Positions 45,265-57,317 are shown, counted from the first letter of the stretch. The stretch is 64,000 nucleotides of DNA from Ambrosia x helenae (GCA_030844895.1 CM061230.1:186001-250000), one strand, 5' to 3'. Notes: generated from the sequence alone by a model not told the origin. Translations and numbers: made by a program.

Positions 45265-48200
45265 TCAATTAGGAGCAATAGGCATCACAAAAAGATCTTG
45301 ACTTTCTAGAAACTTGGTTGCTTCTGATGGGTTCTCATCCAACAGCTTTCCTAACATGTCTTGTAACGGTCCAGTAGCCGCGTTTTCATGAACAAGGTAA
45401 GCCCCACATCCCTGTACATATACTCAACGTTTAACAGATAAGTTTATAAAATGTGGGTCAGGTAGCATGTTTAAACTGGTTCGGGTCAATGAGTGTTTCA
45501 CTAGGTCAAATCAGGCTGGGTTAGGCCAAACTGCAACCATATTGCCCATTTTCTATAAGTTTTTTATAAATATATAATCTGTTAATTATGATTACAAAAT
45601 TTTTTTTAAAGCAATCAAAGAGGTATGCATTGAATACCTGGTTTTAAAAAAGGGCGAAGCGCACAAAAGCGACCAGGTCTAAAACCGAGGCGCAAAGCGC
45701 AAAAGCGGTGGGATTTGTGTACGCGAGGCGCAAGACGATTATATAATTTTTTTATATATGCTATAGGTTTTTAGCATCATTTACACAAAATATAGATAGA
45801 AATAAGGTTTATATATGATTTAACTTAAATGTACAACCTTTTTAACTACATGTATAACAATTTTAAGCATAAAAACACCCCCGTACGAAAAGCGCGCGCC
45901 TCAGGAGCTTTTTTGGCCAAAAAATCGCGCTTTTCTTGCGCTTTATGTACGGTGCTCGCCCTGTGTTACATGAGGCGCAGAGACTGGCGCCTAGGTGCGC
46001 CTCGCGCTCTAGGCGCGCTTTTTAAAACACAGATTGAATATAGTTCGAATAACTTTAACCTTTCCGACCAATTTGGTCTGTTGCCTTTCTAGTTGAATCA
46101 TCTAGCTTAACAACTTCGATGGTCTAATTAATGTAAAAAAAAATTAGAGGCGGCAAAATGACTGTCGGGTAATTGGATAAAATGGGACTGGATCAAGATG
46201 GGTAATTTTTTTTACATGTTGAATCAGGTTGGTCTGAGTTGGTCGAACCAACGAACATTTTTTATGTAAGTTATTTATATAATAATAGGTCTAAATATGA
46301 ATAGAAAACTGGTAAAGCAATTTAGGAGGTACTATGCATTGTCTACAATTTGAATGGCTTTTGAGCACCCGTTTGGCCGGTTCCATTTTTAGTTAAATCT
46401 TCTATACTGGGTTTTAAAAAGCGCGCCCCAGGGCTTTGCGCCTATCCTTTTTCCAAAGGCGCGCGCCTCAGGCGCTTTTTTGTCAAAATTTCAGTCGCTT
46501 TTCACCTGAGGCGCGCGCCTCACGTACACAGGGTATTTTTTATGCATAAAAATGTTGTACCTTGGTGTTTTTGGCTTATACATATAGGTAAAATCACATA
46601 AAAACCTTATTTATAGCTATATTTTGGGTAAATGAAGCTAAAAACTCATGGAATATATAAAAAAAATTTATATAATTAGTGTGCGCTTCGGGTACAAAAA
46701 TCCCACGTTTTGTGCGCTTTGCGCGACGCGCTTAGACCTCGTCGCTTTTGTGCGCCTAGCGCTTTTTAAAACCAAGCTTCTATATGAATCTGTTTGACCC
46801 GTTAGTAATAAAACATAACACAAATCAACCCATTTCTATCAATTATGTGACTTCATAATAACAAATGTTAGACATACCTCAAGGTACAATAAGCAATTTG
46901 AAGTTGGTTCCCTCAATCTGTTCTGACTCAATTCCTGCATCAATGGGTATGTGTTATTTACAAATAATTAGTGAACGCTAAATCGCATAAGAGTTAATGC
47001 AATTATCAGGGTTTAGGTTGGTGTCATGTGAAGAAAATAGTAGGATGTAAAGCTCACCCTCATGTGACGCTGCAAGTACTTTATATAGTCTATGCAATCA
47101 TCAATCACATTTGCTTTACTTCCCTGCAGAAACCAACCAAATAGAGTAAGTGTCCATTGTAAATTTTATAGAAAACCAGGACTGTTGTAGATTATGAAGA
47201 AAATTATATAAAAAAAATACAGCTTCCCGTCTATATACTAGATTTTTTTTTTAAATAATGCTGGTTGAAACCTTTAGAGGATGCTCAAAATATGATATGG
47301 TTCATATTTTTTGTTGACTCTATATGCTAGTTGAGATAGAATTATCAAGAAACGTTTTTTTGTTGACAAACTGCATGACTAGGGGGGAAATGTCAACCCG
47401 TTTGCATATGAACGGGACTTCCGTTACGCTTTATCTCTATCGGGTAAAATTGAAAAATAGCTTAAAAGGAAATGGGTCAATATGTCAAATGGGGTGAAGG
47501 ACTGAAGGCCACCCAAAGTGGAATTCTTATGCATAAAACCCCTTACTCATTTATCAAAAATAGGGGTGTAAATGGCACGCAGCGGCTCAAGAGCTACTCG
47601 GGATCGGCTCGGTAAAAAGCCTGAGCGAGCCTAGCCTTAACGAGCCCGAGTTCAAGTCTGAAATATGACTCGTTCAGTTATCGAGCCCGAGCTCGAGCCT
47701 TATATAGAAAGCGCGAGCATAAACGAGCCCAATCAAAAGTTATATTATTTTTTTATGTACGTAATTTTGTCCCTAGAATATGTTCAATTTTAATTAATAA
47801 TGTTAGTGAGTCGAGCTTGAGCCGAGCTTTTGGTCGTTTAAGCTATTGAGGCGAGCTCGAGCCGAGTTTTTAGGTCGTTTAAAAATATTTTTTAATTACC
47901 TCGAGCCGATTCGAGCCGAGCTTGAGCTCTTAGGATTTACTTTCGAGCCGAGCTCGAGCTCGGCCCGTTTACACCCCTAATCAAAAAGATCTGAAGTTAC
48001 CATTCCAAACTATATAACTAATCATATCTGACACTGACTTAATTATTAAAAAATAAAATTTTAGACAATCCTTTTGACCAGTCCATTTTCCATTTTTCTG
48101 ACTCTGCAATGCATGTAGTACCTCCTCAGACTGTGGAAGCAAATGGCCAAGTGCATCTAGTGCTGCTGCAATCCTTGTTCTACGACGCTGAAACAACAAA

Positions 48201-49504
48201 CAAACAAAATAAACGGAATGCAATTGTGTACGATGCTTGCTTTTTTATAAGGAAAAAAGAAGTTTGCAATTGTCTTAAAAATGGTGAAAATGAATCAGGG
48301 AAAAACCAAACTTGTATTGCAGTTGTGAATTTGTGGTATGTGTAACTGCCAAGGTTGCAGTAGGCGCTAGGCGGGCGGTGAGGTCCAGCCTAGGGACTAG
48401 TCGGGACTAGTCGGGACTAGGCGAAAATTAGGCAGAATTAGGCGTTTTGGTATTTTATACGTATTTTATATATATATATATATACACAAATTTAGGTGTT
48501 TTTTTGAAAATATATTAAGATATATACAAATAATACTTAGATATATACACATAATACTTAGAAATTTAATAAAAAAAAAAAATACGGCCGCCTAGGACAG
48601 CCCAGACTCCGCCTAATTCATCGCCTAGGGTGAAATTCCTATAAACACCTCCGCCTAGCGCCTAGGCGGCCGCCTTCTGCAACAGTGGTAACTGTAAGTG
48701 ATCTTAATATGGCTTATAACATATTAGTTTGTTGTTGGGCAATTTAACTTACACGGTCTATTACAGAGGCCTTCTTTCTTGCACATGTCTTGCGTGATTT
48801 GGTTTGGATATCTGAGGTTGATGCCGCCACGTTTGGTTGGTGTTGAACAACTTCATTCCATACTTGCTGTTAAGAAAATGAAATAACTAAATAGGATATT
48901 AACAAATAACAATTAGTAAATAACATAACATAATATATAGTTTTAGACTTTACTGTGTGATACAATGTAGTTGAGGCCTGAGGAAGCTTGTTTTTAGAGT
49001 GACCCGTATTTTATATACGGTTTCAAATACGTATACAGAATATTTTAATGATGACTTTTACATGTTATCAGGTCACTCAAAAAACAAGCTCCCTCAACTA
49101 AGTGTGACTAAAACCGCATCAAACGAACTATGTTTTTTTTTTCAGGTTCTGCGGTTTATCCGGATTGGGACATTTCAGGCAATCAGGCAAACAAGCAACA
49201 AAAGAAACAAGTCCAATTACACACACATTGGTATAATAGATGCTTGTATATATGAACTGCAGTAGGTAAAAAACAACAGTATTGCAGAAGGCGGCCTAGG
49301 CGCTAGGCTAAAGAAGAAATCGAAATAAGGGCCTGGGCGATGATCTGGGCGTTTTGGCCATTAGGCAGTCCTAGGCGGGCCTAGGCGGTGGTTTTTTTAT
49401 TTTTTTAAATTTCTAAGTATTTCTTAGTATTATGTGTATATATCTAAGTATTTCTAAGTATTATGCGTATATATCTTAACAAATTTTCAAAAAACACCTA
49501 AATT

Positions 49505-49544
<40 letters not shown>

Positions 49545-50179
49545 CGTATTAAAATACGTATAAAATACCAAAACGCCTAATTCTGCCTAATTTTTGCCTA
49601 GTCCCGACTAGTCCCTAGGTTGGACCTCACCGCCCGCCTAGCGCCTTCTGCAACCTTGAAAAACAATAGATAATCCTATAAATAAAACCATAAACGCTCG
49701 TCAAAATGTATTATAACCAATAAAAACTTGAAACTTATTTACTTAACATACTAAAAACCGATTACTATATTACACAAGAAAAATAAACAAGCCAGGACAA
49801 ATAAAATGAAACCATATAATAAAAAACATTCATGGGAAGAAAATCAAACATATGGATATGGCTCTGTCTGATGGGCGGCATCGACGCTGAGAAAATAGTC
49901 GTTAGGTGTAAAACTGCATCCTATTCCAGCGCTTTCATACGGAACTTCTCTTTGCATTTTAGAGATACTGTTTCCTAGTAGATAATCAACATAATTGGGA
50001 GCCAACTGCTGGTATCCAATCAACTGAGGAAGGGAATAGTTATTATGATCTTCTGGTTTTACCAAATGCTGCTGAGAAAAGGTATTTTCAGCTAAATACG
50101 GAACACGACTGTGAGTTCCTTGTGCATCAGATGATAGCAACTGCAAATCAGAACTATATTGAAATATATGTCCATCCAT
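45265..50179 (-). CDS. Atypical bHLH transcription factor
   Basis: Six coding exons, all in frame: 50179-49850, 48866-48753, 48187-48122, 47123-47058, 46934-46878, 45411-45265; 259 residues. The N-terminal exon is Gln/Ser-rich and starts MDGHIFQYSSDLQLL. The basic region and helix 1 read SVIDRRRRTRIAAALDALGH, the loop LLPQSEEGSKANV, and helix 2 IDDCIDYIKYLQRHMRELS. The C-terminus (LQDMLGKLLDENP, ATKFLESQDLFVMPIA) is a conserved tail known from plant bHLH proteins of the LRL-like and related groups. The usual H-E-R residues of the basic region are only partly present (no Glu), so E-box binding may be weak or altered. Upstream the 49850-50196 exon continues to an AG acceptor at 50197, so a 5'UTR exon lies further out. 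The donor of the first coding exon is GTTTGA. No lesion. Introns hold six MITEs. Confidence 0.85.
45637..46032. mobile_element. hAT-type MITE (CCTGGTTTTAAAA family), 8-bp TSD
   Basis: Ends CCTGGTTTTAAAAAAGG and CTTTTTAAAACACAG, with ATTGAATA on both sides (45629-45636 and 46033-46040). The inside is built from gcgcctcaggcgc-type arms. Lies in an intron of the bHLH gene. Confidence 0.92.
46407..46776. mobile_element. hAT-type MITE (CTGGTTTTAAAA family), 8-bp TSD
   Basis: Ends CTGGGTTTTAAAAAGCG and CGCTTTTTAAAACCAAG, with CTTCTATA on both sides (46399-46406 and 46777-46784). Second copy of the previous family in the same intron. Confidence 0.92.
47561..47979. mobile_element. hAT-type MITE (TAGGGGTGTAAA family), 8-bp TSD
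   Basis: Ends TAGGGGTGTAAATGG and CCCGTTTACACCCCTA, with ATCAAAAA on both sides (47553-47560 and 47980-47987). Sibling of 10247-10725. Confidence 0.93.
48350..48687. mobile_element. hAT-type MITE (GTTGCAGAAGGCG family), 8-bp TSD
   Basis: Ends CAAGGTTGCAGTAGGCGC and GCCTTCTGCAACAGTG, flanked by GTAACTGC / GTAACTGT (7 of 8). The inside has cgcctaggcgg arms and an AT run at 48469-48483. Confidence 0.85.
48968..49100. mobile_element. Small hairpin MITE
   Basis: gaagcttgtttttagagtgacc (left) is inverted as ggtcactcaaaaaacaagctc (right), with gttgagg/ctcaact outer ends beside TA. TA target would suggest a Stowaway type. The ORF across it is incidental. Confidence 0.65.
49277..49658. mobile_element. 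hAT-type MITE (GTTGCAGAAGGCG family), 8-bp TSD
   Basis: Ends CAGTATTGCAGAAGGCG and GCGCCTTCTGCAACCTTG, with AAAAACAA on both sides (49269-49276 and 49659-49666). It lies in inverted orientation to the copy at 48350-48687, 600 bases away in the same intron. Confidence 0.92.
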
Positions 50180-50251
50180 ATCATCCAGAGTGAAAACTGC
50201 AAAAAAAAAAAAAAAAAAAGTCAATTGCGCTATTAACGAAACCGTAAATTG

Positions 50252-50838
50252 CAAGGTTGTAAAAATCCCGATTAATCACTGACTAATCGTTGATTAATCG
50301 CTAGTCCTCGCTTTACTGATTAATTTTGGGCTAATCACTCAATTAATCAGTGCCCGATTAATCGGATCAAATTAGTCCTAGTCAGACCTAAAAAACTCAA
50401 AATTAGGTTAACAATGAATTCGAACGGGTCAAAATGGAGCAAATCGATCAAATAAAACAAGTTCTTAACTCAAAATTGAATTGTAATATGTTTTAGAAGC
50501 AAAATCGATGAAACTCCATGAACCCTAGTTGGGTGTGATGGTTCCTTATGATGAAAGAAGGAACGGGGAGGAAAAAACGGGATATGGTGAACGATGGAGG
50601 CGATTTAGGTTATTTAAGTTTAGGTATTTTAATATTTAACCCCCCTTCCATATTCTCTAGTTTATATTTGGCCCCTAAACTTTTAAATTTATACATATAC
50701 GGCATAAAATTAGCATTCTATGTATAAATTTGGAAAAATATATATAAAAATCCAATCCGATTAATCCTGATTAATCCCGATTAATCTCTAGTCGGTACCC
50801 CACCGACCGACTAGCGCCTAGCGAGTTCTACAACACTG
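50252..50838. mobile_element. hAT-type MITE, 8-bp TSD
   Basis: Ends CAAGGTTGTAAAAATCCCG and GTTCTACAACACTG, with GTAAATTG on both sides (50244-50251 and 50839-50846). Subterminal gattaatc words recur. Lies upstream of the first coding exon of the bHLH gene, in its 5'UTR intron. Confidence 0.92.
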
Positions 50839-51250
50839 GTAAATTGGCATACAAAGATCCAAAATGGAACACATCAGACTTAAAATTATGTTCAAATGAT
50901 CTATTATGCTTTATGCCACAACAGAAAACACAAAAAAAAAAAAAAAAATGCCACAAGTCTGATGGAAGTGTCATCTGGTGCAAATTGCAAAACGGCCCGT
51001 ATCAGTCGAAAGCCGCTGCTCACAGTAACTAACACTGAAGAAATCATAAACTAGTAGTGATATAAGTAAATAAAGGCAGTTATTTACTCACACAAACAAA
51101 CCTATAAACAATTGATCCTGCAACTCAACAAGCATATTGATAGAAGTGTTTCTTAGTTTTCTAGAAAGTACAGCAACAGCAGCAGCAACAACCAAGCACA
51201 ATAAAATCCCACAAACAGCGAAGCTATTGGTAGGGTCCGGAGGATGTAGG

Positions 51251-51605
51251 CATTGGCGGATCTTCAATTTAGTTTTCGGTAATATTGGGGGCCGGACTCA
51301 ATGCATATTAAATTTTCGGAAATTTCCGGCCAAAATTATACTACAAAGCCAAAAAAAAATTGTGTGTGTGTGTGTAGGGAGGGGGGGTGCGGCTCAAAGA
51401 AAGAACCCCTATGGATGTAAGCAGTGGGCGGGGAGGGGCGGCCGACCCCCCCCCCCCCTGAATTTTCGCTCAGAAGTTCCAATTATATAGTATTCGTATA
51501 GAAATTTTTTGTTATATACGGTTTCGACCCCCCAAAATTGGTTTTCGACCCCCCAAAACTAGTGATTTCCGACCCCCCGAAGTTTCGGGTCAAGCTTCGC
51601 CACTG
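51251..51605. mobile_element. hAT-type MITE splitting a SINE-like element
   Basis: Ends CATTGGCGGATCTTC and GAAGCTTCGCCACTG... (right end ttcgccactg), flanked by GATGTAGG / GATGTAAG (7 of 8). It contains the text ttcgaccccccaaaact shared with 56568-56776. The SINE-like halves lie at 51225-51250 and 51606-51690. Confidence 0.8.
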
Positions 51606-51723
51606 GATGTAAGCAAACCTTACCTCTATCCCTAAGGATAGAGACGCTACTTCCAGATAGACCCTCGGCTCCAAGACACTCAGCTGACAAATACATAGAA
51701 CATATACATATACATTTTTAACT

Positions 51724-53550
51724 AGGGATGAGCAAATGGTCTGAAACCTAACCGGGTACCGAATGATTTCCGGTACCCATTCGGTACCCACCCACCTTTT
51801 AACGTTTTCAGGATCGGTCTTTTCCGGTTTGAAATTTTACCTTCAAATACTTACATCGGCGGTTCTTCACTAGGGCCAGACCGAGCCTCGGCCCACCTAG
51901 TTTTTTCATTTCCTAGTGTAAATTTCCAAAAATTTTTATATGTATTGAGTCCGGCCCTACCAGACTGAGCCCAACCCTACCAGTTTTTTCGTTCAAGATC
52001 CGCCACTAAATACTGATACCGTACCGAACATTTTTAACAATATTCGGGATCGGAAGTTTCCGTACCGGCACCAAACTCATCCCTAACAAACACACACATA
52101 TAGCAAGCTACCAATAACTAAAGAACTGGTGAAAGAGTACACAGACATCATAAACAAAATGCAGACACACACACACACACACACTGAATATTAGCAACTC
52201 ATAATACAAAATGCAGCTTCTTATTAACATATGAAGTATGTATAAAAAAAAAAAAAAAAAAAATGATAAATGTTAATATTACGTATGCATAAACTGATAA
52301 ACACAGAACACGAGTGTGATTTTGATGGAGAGACTCACGTGTTAGTGACAAAATTAGGGCTTTGATGGGAATGATGGTATGTATTTTGGGGATTATTATT
52401 ATTATTATTTAAGTATTTTCATTTAATTTCTTCTGTGTTTTTCACCTGTTTTCCGTACGTACATGTACATGCGGATGCTTACAAAAATATCTTTAAAGAA
52501 TATAAATAATATATTTTTTATTTTTTATTCTTTTTTATTTATTTATTTATTTGTTTTTTTGGAAACATTTATTCTTACAAAAATAACTTTGAATATAAAT
52601 GATATAATTTGTTTCTTCTTAGTTCTTATTACTAGTGTTGTAGTTATCCCGTAATTCACGGTGAGACGTTTTTGTTGTGTAGGTGTGTTTAACTTTAACA
52701 ATATTGTGGCAAATGGTTTTTTCACATTTCTTCGCATGATGAGACATTAATTCTTTGCGGGCCCGCTGCTGCAATAACACACATGTTATGACAAACGCTC
52801 TTCGCGTTTCCGTGGGATGCGGTTTTACACCCGTGCGTTGCCGCGAAACGCGTAATCACCATACTTGTACTGAAATAGCAAAGGTCACCAAAGAAGGTAA
52901 AAATGGGCGCCGGTAACTATGCCAAAACATGTTCAAATTTTGGATGACCTCAGAAACATACTCGATATGAGCAGGGTCTATAGCCATGTCTTCGGCTGCG
53001 TTGAGGTCTTTATCCTTGATTTTTTTAAACATTTTTTCAAAGTTTTCGTACTTCGATTTGAGATCCGAACACTTGTCCGAGAAGGAATCACAAGTGTGTT
53101 TTGTTCCCTCGACCATGACACGAAACTCGACTAAAACGTTAACCCATGTGAAGCCTGAATGCCCCGACTGCACGAGCCATATTTTCATGTACCTTATTAT
53201 ACGCAATTACTAGCACAATCTCCTCCTTTTCAGACCAACAAATCATTGTTGAAACAAAATTAGTTTGAGAGTTGGAAATTGTATAACAGAGAATTGAAAA
53301 TAGTATGAAGAGTTGAAAATTGTAAGATCATGAATGGGTTAAAATTTTGGTTGGATTTGTTTATACAGAAGGTAAAAACTTTTTTTTTTGTGTCTTTTAA
53401 ACGGTCAAATGACCGTTGCCAACGGATACTTTTGACTGTCGCGGGCTTAATGTAACATCGAAGCTGTGGAACGTTTTGACATCACGGCAAGGGCGAGGCG
53501 GTGTTCACGGTCATCACGACCATCACAGATGGTCTATCACGGACCCCGTC
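51724..53550. other. MITE remains and an uncharacterised ORF
   Basis: 51724-52087 begins TAGGGATGAGCAAAT and ends CTCATCCCTA, a MITE-like inverted pair (no TSD read). (CA)n lies at 52161-52184 and an A run at 52241-52263. The minus-strand ORF 53206-52856 contains KCSDLKSKYENFEKMFKKIK, unrecognised, possibly a transposon accessory fragment. A bHLH 5'UTR exon may lie near 52290-52350. Confidence 0.35.
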
Positions 53551-53846
53551 CCTCCTTATAATATATAGTATATTTAACATAATTGTTCAATTATGACCAA
53601 ATAATTAATAAGTTTATATTTTCAAAAGTAAAGATAAAATATATTTATAAAAAGTGAAAGAATATTTTCAGTCAGATTAAATATGCTCGGCCTCTCAAAA
53701 CAATGTGCTCGATTTCAAGTCAATTTTTGTTGCTTTCTTAATATTTTTTTAGTTATGATTTTAATCAAAGTAGTTATCGTTGAATTTATTCATAGTACAT
53801 TGTCTTTATCACGTAACCTTTATCAACTTTGATGGCTAATAAATTC

Positions 53847-53852
53847 TATAAA
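53847..53852 (+). promoter_or_regulatory. TATA box of XEGIP-like gene 1
   Basis: TATAAA 52 bases before the ATG at 53904, in the context ctataaattcacatgcaat. The identical context precedes the paralogue. It shows that the in-frame ATG at 53829 lies upstream of transcription start and is not used. Confidence 0.75.
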
Positions 53853-53903
53853 TTCACATGCAATATCCTCCAATTCACCACACAAACATTTTCACTAGTA
53901 ACA

Positions 53904-55217
53904 ATGGCTTCCTCAACCGTTAAATTGTTTGCATTCTTCGTTTTGCTCATTATATCTCTCTCGTCGGCCCAACCGTCGTTCCGGCCAGCCGCACTCGTTG
54001 TTCCGGTCAGAAAAGACGCTGCCACCAACCAATACATCACTCGTATCAACCGAAAGACACCCTTAGTGACGGAAAATCTGGCGGTGCATCTCGGTGGCCA
54101 GTTTTTATGGGTGGATTGTGATAATAACTATGTTTCATCGACTTACCGGCCGGCTAGGTGCCGGTCGGCCCAATGCTCGTTGGCCGGAGCCGGCGGGGGG
54201 TGTGGGTCTTGCTTCGGTCCGGCTAGACCGGGGTGCAATAATAACACGTGCGGTGTGTCACCCGATAACCCTATTATTAGAACTGGTACTAGTGGTGAAG
54301 TGGCCACGGACCTGGTTCAGGTCCAATCCACTGATGGGTCGAATCCTGGTCGACCTGTCAATGTTTCTCGGTTTTTGTTTTCTTGTGCACCTACTTTCTT
54401 GTTGCAAGGACTTGCAAGTGGGGTGTCTGGAATGGCCGGGCTAGGTCGGGCTAGAATTGGGCTTCCGACCCAGCTCGCTGCTGCTTTTAGCTTTGACCGG
54501 AAATTTGCTATTTGTCTGTCGTCTTCGACAAACGCGGATGGTGTTATATTCTTCGGAGATGGACCGTACAATTTACTGCCGAATATTGACGTTTCGCAGT
54601 CGTTGACGACCACCCGACTTTTTATCAATCCGGTGAGCACAGCTTCTTCGTATATGCTAGGCGAGCCATCAACTGAGTATTTTATAGGAGTGAGTTCAAT
54701 TCGGGTTAACAGTAACTCCATACCGTTAAACACTTCATTGTTGTCAATCGACAACGAAGGCAACGGTGGGACCAAAATCAGCACTGTGAACCCCTACACG
54801 GTCCTTGAGACATCCATCTATAATTCACTAACTACGGCCTTCATTAGAGAGGCCGCAGCCAGGAACATTACTAGAGTTGCATCTGTAGCGCCTTTTGATG
54901 TGTGTTTTAGCACAACAAATGTGTTAAGCACCCGTGTGGGGCCCTCAGTTCCATATATTGAGTTGGTGCTTCAAAATGAGAATACCGTGTGGACGATAAC
55001 AGGATCAAACTCTATGATACAAGTAAATGATAATGTATTATGTCTTGCGGTCATTAACGGGGGATCCAACCCGACGACGTCAGTTGTGATCGGAGGGTAT
55101 CAACTAGAGAACAATCTTCTTCAATTTGATCTTGCTACTTCAACTCTAGGGTTCAGCTCGACTCTCTTGGGTAGGCGAACTACTTGTGCCAACTTCAACT
55201 TTACAGTGAATGCCTAA
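53904..55217 (+). CDS. Xyloglucan-endoglucanase-inhibitor/EDGP-type aspartic protease-like protein
   Basis: Single intact exon, 437 residues. Residues 1-22 are a signal peptide (KLFAFFVLLIISLSSAQ), so the protein is secreted to the cell wall. The pepsin-fold order is present: RKTPLVTENLAVHLGGQFLW and VDC (N-lobe), a Cys-rich flap zone, FSCAPTFLLQGLASGVSGMA and GLGR, then SIDNEGNGGTKISTVNPYTV (C-lobe) and VIGGYQLENNLLQFDLATS. The first catalytic Asp motif (DTG) is replaced by HLG, and the second (D[TS]G) by NEGNGG, so catalysis is not expected. This matches the plant XEGIP, EDGP and TAXI-type inhibitors, which block microbial glycanases. That inhibitory role is family knowledge, not shown here. 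ATG chosen because it follows the TATA box. AATAAA-like signals lie at 55258-55280. A frameshifted paralogue follows at 57318. Confidence 0.92.
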   Translation: MASSTVKLFAFFVLLIISLSSAQPSFRPAALVVPVRKDAATNQYITRINRKTPLVTENLAVHLGGQFLWVDCDNNYVSSTYRPARCRSAQCSLAGAGGGCGSCFGPARPGCNNNTCGVSPDNPIIRTGTSGEVATDLVQVQSTDGSNPGRPVNVSRFLFSCAPTFLLQGLASGVSGMAGLGRARIGLPTQLAAAFSFDRKFAICLSSSTNADGVIFFGDGPYNLLPNIDVSQSLTTTRLFINPVSTASSYMLGEPSTEYFIGVSSIRVNSNSIPLNTSLLSIDNEGNGGTKISTVNPYTVLETSIYNSLTTAFIREAAARNITRVASVAPFDVCFSTTNVLSTRVGPSVPYIELVLQNENTVWTITGSNSMIQVNDNVLCLAVINGGSNPTTSVVIGGYQLENNLLQFDLATSTLGFSSTLLGRRTTCANFNFTVNA

Positions 55218-55377
55218 ACATGATTATTATGTTGTAAACACATTATTGTTGTAATAAGAATAAAATGAACGATATGAATAAAGTTATGTTAAACGGTACA
55301 TTATATATGTAACGATTGTCAAATATGAGTTGAGTGGAAAACACTTTTCATTAACACAAACTGTTATTGAAGGTTTT

Positions 55378-55408
<31 letters not shown>

Positions 55409-57260
55409 CAATTGAGTTTGTGTAAAGATATGTTGTTAGATGTTAGACGATGACCTTTAAAAATATTTAACAAAGCAAGGTTTGTTTCGGTTTAAATTTA
55501 TCTAAGCCCGATCCCGTCTATGTTTCACGCAAGTTTTATTTAAAACCGAGTTGGGTTAAATATGATACTTATTGTGTAAATACGCATTCGTGTTTCCTAA
55601 CGCTCATTATACGACGACATAACTCATTTTCTTAATTTCCGAATATATCTTTGTGACGTGCTTTTTTTTAATCTACACTTCGATTTTGCAAATTCACACG
55701 CTTCTCTTTACGCACTTAACCACATCAATGTCACCTCATCAACACACAGTTGTGTTAACTAGCATAACAATTTGTCTTATTCTTTTTAAAACTGGGCTAT
55801 TCCAGCTAGTCGAGCCAGTCAAACTAGAAATCGGCTTGTTCACCATTTGCAGCCGGCTAAACCTACGGTCAATAAACTGGCGGTTTGACTTGAACCGTGG
55901 TAAGCAAACCTGGTTGAGTTAAAGACGATGGTAAGGCACCGATGGGTAGTGACGGATCTAGACTAAAACTTTAGGGGTAACATTTAAAATTTTTACCGTA
56001 CTTTTATACAATGTAAACTAAACAAAATAAAAATACAATAACAAATAATGTTCAACTTTTTTTTTTACCATACTTATATCATAAGTAACATGCTTACCAA
56101 TGATTTATTGGTTAATTACACGGATGATCCATATGGTAAGCATATATTGTAGCTTTGGTCCTCAAAACTTTAAAATTAAACCAATGCTCCTGATGGTATG
56201 CATTTTTGTAACAATGGTGGTCCTTACCCCTAACAGTCGTTTATTTTTTTTCGTTAAAGACAAGTAAAATTACTTATTTACACGTAACAAAAATAAAGAA
56301 TTAAAAATATATAACCACCCACCCACCAGTCAAGCTAGAAATCGGCTTGTTCACCACTTGCAGCCGGCTAAACCTTATACGGTCAATAAACTGGCGGTTT
56401 GACTTGAACCGTGGTAAGCGAACCTGGTTGAGTTAAAGACGATGGTAAGGCACCGATGGAGTTAACTGTTAAGTTCCTGTGTCGCTCGAGATTACAAAAA
56501 CCCGACGGGTAATGGAACGGGTATGGTATGAGATTTTATAACCGGGTATGGGTATGGTATTAGTCAACACTGGCGAAGCTTTATTGGGGCGGGTGGGGGC
56601 GGCCGACCCCCCGAATTTTCGTGCAGAAGTTCCGACTATATAGTATTCGTATATAAAATTTTGGAAATATAGGGTTTCGACCCCCCGAAACTGGTTTTCG
56701 ACCCCCCGAAACTAGTGACTTCCGACCCTCCGGCGACTTCCGACCCCCCAAACCTTCGGGTCAAGCTTCGCCACTGTTAGTCAAACCGGACCCATACCCG
56801 ACCCGTTGCCATCCCAACGTAGGTAAAATAGCGACGTACCGTATAATATCGGGACTATGTTTTACCTACTCCTCTTTATAGAGAAGCTAAAAAAATTAGT
56901 GATCAATATGTTGTATCAATGTGAATTCGAATGAATACTCGACCTTCATATAACTTGAGTTTTAAAAAAAGTAATATATGGCTTGTGTTCTCTATTTTAT
57001 GATCAAGTATTTAAATATTAATTTATTTTGCCCAATCAAAACAAAAAATGTCAAATACCGACAATTCCATATTACGCCTTTTGTTTTGTAACATTCAAAC
57101 TACACACTTGACACTATAGTCCGATAAGGCTAGCCTGTCATGCATCAAACAGATCATCATTATCTCTTATTTTAGTCTTAGATATATTTTAAATTTGGTG
57201 TGATTTATATTTACCACGGCGCCCATATGTTGCGGTTATCGTTTAATCTTTTTATTTTCC
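55218..57260. other. Spacer between the tandem paralogues, with a direct repeat
   Basis: A segment of about 135 bases (agtcaaactagaaatcggcttg to gacgatggtaaggcaccgatgg) occurs at about 55802-55945 and again at 56326-56460, same orientation. Between them lie a decayed CAGTGGCGG-family piece (55950) and text of the acacggatgatcc type. T run at 55380-55408. Downstream is the hAT MITE 56568-56776. Confidence 0.7.
56568..56776. mobile_element. hAT-type MITE, 8-bp TSD
   Basis: Ends CACTGGCGAAGCTT and AAGCTTCGCCACTG are perfect inverted repeats, with TTAGTCAA on both sides (56560-56567 and 56777-56784). It contains the gaccccccgaaact repeats shared with 51251-51605. Confidence 0.94.
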
Positions 57261-57266
57261 TATAAA
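57261..57266 (+). promoter_or_regulatory. TATA box of XEGIP-like gene 2
   Basis: TATAAA 52 bases before the ATG at 57318, in the same tataaattcacatgcaat context as paralogue 1. The core promoter has been kept since duplication. Confidence 0.75.
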
Positions 57267-57317
57267 TTCACATGCAATGTTGTCCAATTTACCACACAAC
57301 AATTTTCATCGGTAACA

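Noticed and set aside
53829..53903. Upstream in-frame ATG extending the first inhibitor protein by 25 residues
   Set aside because: It lies before the TATA box, it would hide the signal peptide, and the paralogue has no such extension.
54317..54784. Antisense ORF over the first inhibitor gene, and the similar one at 57797-58231
   Set aside because: Shadow of the coding strand; the same shadow exists in both paralogues because the sense protein is conserved.
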